DNA of 7,246 bases, taken from positions 1 through 7,246 of the forward strand of contig PKER01000148.1 of NCBI GenBank assembly GCA_002919115.1. The letters run 5' to 3'. Made by a program: the position numbers and the translations under genes. Every line of letters begins with the position of its first letter. The first letter of the stretch is position 1. Origin of the DNA: a bacterium (GTDB taxonomy: Bacteria; Actinomycetota; Thermoleophilia; Solirubrobacterales; 70-9). Positions 1 through 3,989 of this stretch are shown piece after piece. The notes beneath the pieces are model-generated. The model made no database searches and was not told the DNA's origin. It was given only the letters and a program-made list of their open reading frames with translations.

Positions 1-1
1 G

Positions 2-75
2 TCGGGGCGACTGGATTTGAACCAGCGACCTTTCGGCCCCCAGCCGAATGCGCTACCAGACTGCGCCACGCCCCG
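2..75 (-). tRNA. trnP: tRNA-Pro, anticodon GGG
   Basis: Decodes proline codon CCC. On the minus strand the 7-bp acceptor stem CGGGGCG/CGCCCCG closes with discriminator A at position 2. The D arm (GCGC/GCGC), the anticodon stem TTCGG/CCGAA around loop CTGGGGG, and a T arm with TTCAAAT are all intact. The anticodon is at 39-41. The window starts one base beyond the discriminator, so an encoded CCA cannot be judged. No convincing promoter of its own is seen, so it is probably co-transcribed with tRNA-Gly 77 bp upstream. Confidence 0.96.
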
Positions 76-89
76 AGATTCGGTTGTTG

Positions 90-113
90 CGGGTGCCGTG
101 TGAGCGGCGCCCG
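90..113. other. Hairpin in the tRNA-Gly/tRNA-Pro spacer
   Basis: Two 9-nt arms (90-98 and 105-113) flank a 6-nt loop and pair fully apart from one central position, which is G-U when read on the plus strand and a C-A mismatch on the minus strand. No T-run follows on either strand. It could be a processing or folding element of the Gly-Pro tRNA precursor, or chance in GC-rich DNA. Confidence 0.3.
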
Positions 114-152
114 TTGACACTCATGATGCCGTATTCCGGCCCCTTTGTGTCA

Positions 153-225
153 AGCGGGCGACGGGGCTCGAACCCGCTACTTTCAGCTTGGAAGGCTGAC
201 GTGCAACCAGTTACACCTCGCCCGC
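153..225 (-). tRNA. trnG: tRNA-Gly, anticodon TCC
   Basis: Decodes glycine GGA and, by wobble, GGG. The acceptor stem GCGGGCG/CGCCCGC carries discriminator T at 153. The anticodon stem TCAGC/GCTGA encloses loop CTTCCAA, with the anticodon at 190-192, and the T arm contains TTCGAGC. The CCA end is not encoded, because TG follows the discriminator. It begins 37 bp after the CAP gene stop codon and has its own upstream TATAAT box. Confidence 0.96.
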
Positions 226-237
226 TGAACGGCTCCG

Positions 238-243
238 ATTATA
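238..243 (-). promoter_or_regulatory. -10 box TATAAT of the tRNA-Gly promoter
   Basis: A perfect TATAAT on the minus strand lies 12 nt before the tRNA-Gly 5' end, which would give a precursor leader of about 5 nt. At a 17-nt spacing the -35 position reads CTGAGT (261-266), a poor match to TTGACA that overlaps the stop codon of the upstream CAP gene. tRNA-Gly, and probably tRNA-Pro, should therefore be transcribed independently of the CAP gene. Confidence 0.75.
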
Positions 244-262
244 GGTCTGCCGGACGAGGAAC

Positions 263-829
263 TCAGCCTCGGCGCCAGGCGAGCAGGACCGTGTAGGTCG
301 CGAAGCGCGAGTCGGGCTTGCCGCGGCGCGCAGCCCCCTTCGCCACGCCGATGCCGACGTGCGTGAAGCGACGGCCGAGGATGTTCTTGCGCACCCCGTT
401 GCGCGGGTTGAGCCAGGTCTCGATCATCGCCAGCGGGGTCGTGCTGAACCCGATCGCCTCCGCGTACCCGTAGCGCTGCCCCGGGCGCAGGTAGCCGGAC
501 TTCTCGAGGCGCTGGTCGATCGGGGACTCGCCCGGGCAGCGATGGCGCAGGCAGTCCTTGCGGACCATGACCTTGGTGTGCTTGCGCGCGATGCGCGTCA
601 GCGCCGGGTGCGCCTTGACCGTGCCGGCCTTGCGCTTCTTGCGCACCTCCCGGAGCAGGCAGCGCATCGCGCGCTTGAGCTGGGCGGGGGTCGCCTCGGC
701 GGCCGCGGCCTTCGCCTTCGGGCAGTTCGTCTCGAGCGCCGCGGCCGGCGCCGGGCTCGGCGCGAGCAGCGCGGCCACGAGCAGCAGGCAGGCGAGCGCG
801 GCCGGCTGGATGTGCGTGCGCGCGAGCAT
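263..829 (-). CDS. Secreted CAP (SCP/PR1-like) domain protein, divergent copy
   Basis: A 188-residue protein with an N-terminal Sec signal peptide (hydrophobic residues 10-23, then an Ala/Pro-rich cleavage region near 29-31), so it is exported. Residues 72-187 fit a bacterial YkwD-like CAP domain: H96 in a CLRHRC segment, E124 in YAEAI, W139, and H157 before VGIGV. Four cysteines (36, 57, 93, 98) could form two disulfides, and the paralogue at 1708-2238 shares the 21- and 5-residue spacings. The usual SPxHR motif after the Trp is replaced by PRNGVR, so its His is lost. The molecular activity of such bacterial CAP proteins is not established. The ATG at 829 is chosen; a TTG at 838 is possible, and neither has a well-placed Shine-Dalgarno sequence. 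The gene sits between tRNA genes of the same strand, 54 bp after tRNA-Trp. Confidence 0.85.
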   Translation of the reverse strand: MLARTHIQPAALACLLLVAALLAPSPAPAAALETNCPKAKAAAAEATPAQLKRAMRCLLREVRKKRKAGTVKAHPALTRIARKHTKVMVRKDCLRHRCPGESPIDQRLEKSGYLRPGQRYGYAEAIGFSTTPLAMIETWLNPRNGVRKNILGRRFTHVGIGVAKGAARRGKPDSRFATYTVLLAWRRG

Positions 830-835
830 CTCTCT

Positions 836-879
836 CAAAGGAACAACAGCGCCAGCCCCCGCTTTGTTGCGGCCGGCGC
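836..879 (-). terminator. Likely intrinsic terminator after tRNA-Trp
   Basis: Four nucleotides after the tRNA-Trp 3' end, the minus strand folds into a GC-rich hairpin (879-849). Nine outer pairs include one G-U, two inner pairs enclose loop AACAAA, and there is a GGG bulge. The U-rich stretch TGTTGTTCCTTT follows at 848-837. It should end the Leu-Trp tRNA transcript. Because it lies directly before the CAP gene start, it could also act as a leader attenuator for that gene. Confidence 0.6.
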
Positions 880-883
880 CAGA

Positions 884-956
884 CGGGGCAGCCAGGACTC
901 GAACCTGGAATCGCCGGTTTTGGAGACCGGTGCCTTACCAATTTGGCCACTGCCCC
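884..956 (-). tRNA. trnW: tRNA-Trp, anticodon CCA
   Basis: Decodes tryptophan UGG. The acceptor stem GGGGCAG/CTGCCCC ends in discriminator G at 884, as is typical of bacterial tRNA-Trp. The anticodon stem CCGGT/ACCGG encloses loop CTCCAAA, with the anticodon at 921-923, and the T arm CCAGG/CCTGG holds TTCGAGT. CCA is not encoded (TCT follows). It lies 43 bp downstream of tRNA-Leu(UAG) with no clear -10 box between, so the two are probably one transcript. Confidence 0.97.
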
Positions 957-999
957 AGGCTGTGTGGGCCCATCAGGGTACCGGGACGACGGGCGAGAG

Positions 1000-1083
1000 T
1001 GCGGGCGGAGGGACTTGAACCCCCACGCTCTTACGAGCACCGGCACCTAAAGCCGGCGTGTCTACCAATTCCACCACGCCCGC
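1000..1083 (-). tRNA. trnL: tRNA-Leu, anticodon TAG
   Basis: A class II tRNA reading leucine CUA and, by wobble, CUG. The acceptor stem GCGGGCG/CGCCCGC carries discriminator A at 1000. The anticodon stem CCGGC/GCCGG encloses loop TTTAGGT, with the anticodon at 1047-1049. A long variable arm (GCTC/GAGC around GTAA) and the T-loop TTCAAGT are present. CCA is not encoded. It is the first gene of the minus-strand cluster and has a good -10 box just upstream. Confidence 0.97.
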
Positions 1084-1092
1084 GCGCCCTCG

Positions 1093-1098
1093 ATCATA
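1093..1098 (-). promoter_or_regulatory. -10 box TATGAT of the tRNA-Leu(UAG) promoter
   Basis: TATGAT, matching TATAAT at five of six bases, lies 9 nt before the tRNA 5' end and would give a 2-3 nt precursor leader. No good -35 is visible; the 17-nt-spaced position reads GCAACC. This promoter probably drives tRNA-Leu and tRNA-Trp. Confidence 0.6.
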
Positions 1099-1124
1099 GG
1101 CGCAGGGGCGCCCTCGGTTGCGCC
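1099..1124. repeat. Inverted repeat in the tRNA-Leu/membrane-protein divergent region
   Basis: Perfect 6-nt arms GGCGCA (1099-1104) and TGCGCC (1119-1124) flank 14 bases that themselves contain the palindrome GGGCGCCC (1106-1113). The repeat spans the spacer and the -35 position of the tRNA-Leu promoter, so it could be an operator. Chance is also plausible at this GC content. Confidence 0.25.
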
Positions 1125-1153
1125 CATATGTCGCGTGCGCCGGGGCGCGGAAT

Positions 1154-1159
1154 TACACT
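1154..1159 (+). promoter_or_regulatory. -10 box TACACT, probably leaderless transcript
   Basis: TACACT fits the TANNNT core and ends exactly 7 nt before the ATG at 1167, so transcription would be expected to begin at or beside the A of the start codon. No Shine-Dalgarno sequence is present. No recognisable -35 was seen. Confidence 0.55.
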
Positions 1160-1166
1160 GCGCTCG

Positions 1167-1688
1167 ATGGAGGCGACGCGCGTCCGCCCGGGGTACGAGG
1201 TCTGGCGTCCGAACCGCGAGAGCGCCCGCAACAAGGCGACGAAGGCGCTCGTCGCGCTCGTTCTGCTGATCTCCGCAGCGCTGATCGCGATCATCGTGTT
1301 CGGCGGCTGGGAGCGCCTGCAGGACACGACGATGGCGGTCATCGCGCTCGCCTGGGCGGCTCTGTACGTGCTCTTCGCCTATCTGGTCTCGCGCTGGAGC
1401 CGAGGCGTGCTGCCGGTCGCGGCATCGCTCGCCGTGATCCTCGCGATCTTCGCCGGGGTCGCGGCGCCCGCGTGGTTCGACCGCGCCAAGGACGGGCTGA
1501 GCTCGCCGGCGCTCCCCGAGGAGATGCTCGGCCTGCTCACGCTGCTCTTGATCCCGGTGCAGATCATGCTGATCGTGATCGCGATGGTCGCGTTCAACCA
1601 GGAATGGCACATCGAGGAGGAGCGCCCCGTCGAGGGCGGGCACGCTCCTCCCCTCGACGACGAGGACGCCGCAGCGGACTCGGCGTAG
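1167..1688 (+). CDS. Four-helix integral membrane protein, unknown function
   Basis: A 173-residue protein whose family I cannot name. It has a basic N-terminus (residues 1-27, with a VWRPNRE segment), four predicted transmembrane helices at about 28-47, 55-74, 81-101 and 121-142, and a very acidic C-terminal tail (146-173) rich in Glu and Asp. The even helix count and basic N-terminus suggest both ends are cytoplasmic. The open frame extends much further upstream, but that part reads through the tRNA-Leu and tRNA-Trp genes antisense and is not coding. The ATG at 1167 is chosen because a -10-like box lies 7 nt before it and the hydrophobic protein follows directly. It converges on the CAP gene at 1708 with only 19 bp between. 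Confidence 0.8.
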   Translation: MEATRVRPGYEVWRPNRESARNKATKALVALVLLISAALIAIIVFGGWERLQDTTMAVIALAWAALYVLFAYLVSRWSRGVLPVAASLAVILAIFAGVAAPAWFDRAKDGLSSPALPEEMLGLLTLLLIPVQIMLIVIAMVAFNQEWHIEEERPVEGGHAPPLDDEDAAADSA

Positions 1689-1690
1689 GC

Positions 1691-1708
1691 GCGGCGCCCG
1701 CTCGCCGC
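1691..1708. terminator. Hairpin between convergent genes
   Basis: A perfect 6-bp stem (GCGGCG at 1691-1696 and CGCCGC at 1703-1708) with a 6-nt loop fills the gap between two convergent stop codons. It has no U-run on either side. It may act as a bidirectional, U-less terminator or transcript end stabiliser; the stem is short, so this is tentative. Confidence 0.4.
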
Positions 1709-2238
1709 TACTTCTTGCGGCCGACCACGACCGTGTAGAGCGCCCTGCCGTTGCGCACCGAGACGCCTACGCCGAGGTGGCGGTAGGTGCCGTTCAAGAG
1801 CGTCTGGCGGTGGGGCGGGCTGTTCATCCACTGCTTGAGGATGTCGCGCGGCGTGGCGCGGGCGACGTTCTTGGCGATGACCTCGCCCAGCGCGTAGCTG
1901 CGCGCGCCCTTCATGTACCCCGTGCGCCGCACGCGCGCCTCGAGCGAGCCCTCGCCGGGGCACTGATGGGCGAAGCAGTTGTGCTTGCGCATGTAGCGCG
2001 TGTGGCCCTGCGCAGCCTGCTGGAGGTTCTTGTTGGGGCGCAGGTTCTTGGCGCTGCGCTTCTTGTTCACAAGGCACTGGATCGCCTTGCGCGCCTCCTT
2101 CTTCGAGAGCCTCTTGGACGCGGTGTTCGCGTTTTTGCAGCTGCGCGCCTGCGCGTCCTGGGGCGCGGTCGCGGCGGGCAGGGCGGCGATGAGTGCCGCG
2201 GCGATGGCGATCGTCAGTGTCTGTCGGAGTGAGAGCAT
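1708..2238 (-). CDS. Secreted CAP (SCP/PR1-like) domain protein
   Basis: A 176-residue protein with a Sec signal peptide (hydrophobic 8-23, likely cleavage near the AQA-R site at 29-32). Residues 66-174 form a YkwD-like CAP domain with the family's usual residues: H91 in CFAHQC, E119 in LGEVI, W137 with SPPHR (H143), and H154 before LGVGV, ending in a YTVVVG strand. Cysteines 34, 55, 88 and 93 match the spacing in the paralogue at 263-829, suggesting two disulfides in an exported protein. The activity of such proteins is not established. The ATG at 2238 is preferred because AGGGGGG lies 6 nt before it; the adjacent ATG at 2241 leaves only 3 nt. It is 52 bp downstream of the SRAP gene on the same strand and may share its transcript. 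Confidence 0.88.
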   Translation of the reverse strand: MLSLRQTLTIAIAAALIAALPAATAPQDAQARSCKNANTASKRLSKKEARKAIQCLVNKKRSAKNLRPNKNLQQAAQGHTRYMRKHNCFAHQCPGEGSLEARVRRTGYMKGARSYALGEVIAKNVARATPRDILKQWMNSPPHRQTLLNGTYRHLGVGVSVRNGRALYTVVVGRKK

Positions 2239-2244
2239 CATCAA

Positions 2245-2251
2245 CCCCCCT
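2245..2251 (-). promoter_or_regulatory. Shine-Dalgarno sequence of the CAP gene
   Basis: AGGGGGG on the minus strand, 6 nt before the ATG at 2238 and 3 nt before the ATG at 2241. It decides for the second of the tandem ATG codons. It is the clearest ribosome binding site in the window. Confidence 0.6.
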
Positions 2252-2284
2252 AACTGCTCGTCCCTGCCCCCCACTAACACGCCC
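2245..2284 (-). repeat. G-run leader with tandem GTTAG(T)GGGGGG repeat
   Basis: The SRAP-CAP spacer carries two near-identical units, GTTAGTGGGGGG (2278-2267) and GTTAGGGGGG (2254-2245). Together with GGG at 2284-2282 and 2264-2262 this makes four G-runs separated by 9, 2 and 11 nt, which could form a G-quadruplex covering the ribosome binding site. Confidence 0.4.
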
Positions 2285-2290
2285 AGACGC

Positions 2291-2980
2291 TCAGAAGAGC
2301 GTCGCGTCCGCTTCGCGGGGGGCGATCAGCTCGGGGCCATCTTTGCGCACGTCGTTGACCAGATCGCCCACTTCCCTGGCGACGAGCGCGTCCTCCGGCG
2401 CCGGGCGCAGGACCTCGAGTAGGGCCTCGGTGTCGTTCGTGTCGGAGACCCAGAGGGCCTCGGCGTCGGGGTCGAGGACGACCGGCATGCGGTCGTGGAT
2501 GGGGCGCATGAGCTCGTTGGGGGCGCAGGTGATGAGCGCGCAGCTCGTGATCGGGTCCCCGTCGCGCGGCTCGTAGCGCGCCCAAATCCCGGCGAAGGCG
2601 AACAGGTCGCCGTCGGGGCGGCTGAACCAGATCGGCACCTTGCCGCGCTCGTCGCGACGCCACTCGTAGAACCCGTCGGCAGGGAGCAGGCAGCGGCGCA
2701 GCCGGAAGGACTCGGCGAACGCGGGCTGGCGGTCGAGGGTCTCCGCGCGCGCGTTGATCAGCGGCGGGCCCTTCTTCTCGAGCGCCCACTTGCCGGGGAT
2801 CAAGCCCCAGCGCAGGGAGCCCAGCTCGCGCCGCTGGGCGCGCTCGCGCACGGCGAGCACCGGGTCGGTGGGCGCGATGTTGAAGCGCGGCTGCTCGTCG
2901 ATCTCGGTCCCGTCGGGGAGCTCGAAGCGCAGCTTGATCCGCTTGGGATCGGGGTTGGCGAGCGTGTAGCGGCCGCACAT
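2291..2980 (-). CDS. yedK: SRAP family abasic-site shield protein (YedK/HMCES type)
   Basis: A 229-residue, full-length SRAP domain. Family knowledge: these proteins bind abasic sites in single-stranded DNA and form a thiazolidine DNA-protein crosslink through the N-terminal cysteine left after Met removal, protecting the lesion from strand breakage. All hallmarks are visible: MCGRYT with Cys2, RFNIAPT (32-38), INARAET with Asn76, DGFYEW with Glu106, and HDRMPV with His162. The MCGR start fixes the initiation codon, since Cys2 must become the N-terminal residue. TAACCT lies 10 nt upstream as a possible -10 box. No LexA-like operator was recognised. It is divergent from tRNA-Leu(CAA) and upstream of a CAP gene on its own strand. 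Confidence 0.95.
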   Translation of the reverse strand: MCGRYTLANPDPKRIKLRFELPDGTEIDEQPRFNIAPTDPVLAVRERAQRRELGSLRWGLIPGKWALEKKGPPLINARAETLDRQPAFAESFRLRRCLLPADGFYEWRRDERGKVPIWFSRPDGDLFAFAGIWARYEPRDGDPITSCALITCAPNELMRPIHDRMPVVLDPDAEALWVSDTNDTEALLEVLRPAPEDALVAREVGDLVNDVRKDGPELIAPREADATLF

Positions 2981-2990
2981 CGCCCTGCCG

Positions 2991-2996
2991 AGGTTA
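2991..2996 (-). promoter_or_regulatory. Possible -10 box TAACCT of the SRAP gene
   Basis: TAACCT fits the TANNNT core and ends 10 nt before the SRAP ATG, which would give a leader of only about 3 nt. A weak AGGG lies close to the ATG. No -35 match is visible. Confidence 0.35.
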
Positions 2997-3064
2997 GTTG
3001 CCCGGACGTCACGGAGTTGGCGCAGAGCGCCGGTTTCTCGTCACACGACCGCTGCCAGAGTCGG

Positions 3065-3070
3065 CAGAAT
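3065..3070 (+). promoter_or_regulatory. Possible -10 box CAGAAT before tRNA-Leu(CAA)
   Basis: CAGAAT matches TATAAT at four of six bases and lies 12 nt before the tRNA, the same distance as the TATAAT box of tRNA-Gly. It overlaps a small 5-bp hairpin (3052-3067). No -35 is recognisable. If real, it would drive both the tRNA and the gene behind it. Confidence 0.35.
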
Positions 3071-3082
3071 GGAGCTCTCCAC

Positions 3083-3166
3083 GCGGCGGTGGAGGAATGG
3101 GCAGACTCGCGGCTCTCAAAAAGCCGTGTCCGCAAGGACGTGTGGGTTCGAATCCCACCCGCCGCA
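3083..3166 (+). tRNA. trnL: tRNA-Leu, anticodon CAA
   Basis: A class II tRNA reading leucine UUG. The acceptor stem GCGGCGG/CCGCCGC carries discriminator A at 3166. The anticodon stem CGGCT/AGCCG encloses loop CTCAAAA, with the anticodon at 3117-3119. The long variable arm GTCC/GGAC has a GCAA tetraloop, and the T arm GTGGG/CCCAC holds TTCGAAT. CCA is not encoded (TCG follows) and there is no intron. The next coding region begins 6 nt after the tRNA. Confidence 0.97.
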
Positions 3167-3172
3167 TCGCTC

Positions 3173-3949
3173 ATGACCCGCCCGGCCCGCGAGGTCGAGG
3201 CGGTGCTCTACCTGGCGGAGCTGGGCCTCAACCGCCGCCAGATCTCGCGCGCGACCGGCGTTCCCCGGAGCACGGTCGGGCACTGGCTCGCGGGCAAGGT
3301 CCCGGGCGCCGGCGATCCTCGGGACCGCCGGGGGGAGGACTGCCGCGGGTGCTCGCGGCCGCTCGACCTGCCTGAGACGGCGTTTCGTGCGTACGCGTAC
3401 CTGCTCGGGATCTACCTCGGCGACGGCGCGCTCGCGCGGCACCCGCGCGGCGTCTTCCGGCTCAGCGTCTTCCTGGACCGCGCCTATCCAGGGATCGTCC
3501 GGGCCAGCGCGGATGCGGTACGGACGGTCCTGCCCGAAAGCCGGGTGCGCGTCGTCTCGCACCCCAACGCGCGCATGGAGGAGGTCGTCTCCTACTCCAA
3601 GCACTGGCCCTGCCTGCTCCCCCAGCACGGCGCGGGGGCGAAGCACACGCGCAGGATCGAGCTCGCGGCCTGGCAGCGGGAGATCCTCGACCGGCGCCCG
3701 TGGTCGTTCCTGCGGGGGCTCGTCCACTCCGACGGCTCGCGGTTCATGAACCCCGCGGTCCACCCGCACCGCACCTACCGGTATCCGCGCTACGAGTTCT
3801 CGAACCGCTCCGCGGACATCCGCGCGCTCTTCTGCGAGTACTGTGAGAAGGTCGGCGTCGAGTGGCGCCGGGCCAACCGCTGGAACATCTCGGTGGCGCG
3901 CCGTGCCTCGGTCGAGCTCATGGACCGCCACATCGGGCCGAAGCGCTGA
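3173..3949 (+). CDS. HTH plus LAGLIDADG homing-endonuclease-like protein
   Basis: A 258-residue protein. Residues 1-42 hold a helix-turn-helix (around QISRATGVPRSTVGHWL, 23-39). A single CxxC follows (C57, C60). The rest is a LAGLIDADG-type domain with two motifs: YLLGIYLGDG (76-85, Asp84) and FLRGLVHSDG (179-188, Asp187). The C-terminal NRSADIR and GPKR segments match my memory of a widespread actinobacterial family usually annotated only as an HTH protein. Both acidic residues are kept, so metal-dependent nuclease activity is possible but unproven. The ATG at 3173 lies 6 nt after tRNA-Leu(CAA) and has no Shine-Dalgarno sequence or -10 box of its own, since the upstream space is the tRNA; it is probably co-transcribed and released by tRNA 3' processing. 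A regulatory role is the alternative. Confidence 0.85.
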   Translation: MTRPAREVEAVLYLAELGLNRRQISRATGVPRSTVGHWLAGKVPGAGDPRDRRGEDCRGCSRPLDLPETAFRAYAYLLGIYLGDGALARHPRGVFRLSVFLDRAYPGIVRASADAVRTVLPESRVRVVSHPNARMEEVVSYSKHWPCLLPQHGAGAKHTRRIELAAWQREILDRRPWSFLRGLVHSDGSRFMNPAVHPHRTYRYPRYEFSNRSADIRALFCEYCEKVGVEWRRANRWNISVARRASVELMDRHIGPKR

Positions 3950-3976
3950 ACGCGCGAGCCGCCGGCGGGCCCGGGG

Positions 3977-3982
3977 GATAAT
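3977..3982 (+). promoter_or_regulatory. -10 box GATAAT, probably leaderless transcript
   Basis: GATAAT, matching TATAAT at five of six bases, ends exactly 7 nt before the GTG at 3990, so transcription would start at or beside the first base of the start codon. It supports the GTG as the real start although no Shine-Dalgarno sequence precedes it. Confidence 0.6.
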
Positions 3983-3989
3983 CCCGCGC

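Noticed and set aside
114..119. Perfect TTGACA on the plus strand
   Set aside because: No -10-like hexamer lies 16-18 nt downstream and no plus-strand gene follows; it is probably chance.
558..1166. N-terminal extension of the membrane-protein reading frame
   Set aside because: It runs antisense through the tRNA-Trp and tRNA-Leu genes and the CAP gene start. The ATG at 1167 with its -10 box is a much better start.
3140..3166. tRNA-Leu(CAA) 3' end as a phage or island attachment site
   Set aside because: No second copy of the tRNA 3' segment was found downstream and there is no integrase in the window.
2495..3172. Upstream extension of the LAGLIDADG reading frame, including an in-frame GTG at 3140
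   Set aside because: It passes through the tRNA and antisense to the SRAP gene. The GTG lies inside the tRNA T stem and could not serve as a start while the tRNA folds.
2291..3949. SRAP plus LAGLIDADG protein as a DNA damage or defence system
   Set aside because: They are divergently transcribed with separate promoters and a tRNA between. SRAP proteins are common housekeeping genes, so adjacency alone is not evidence.
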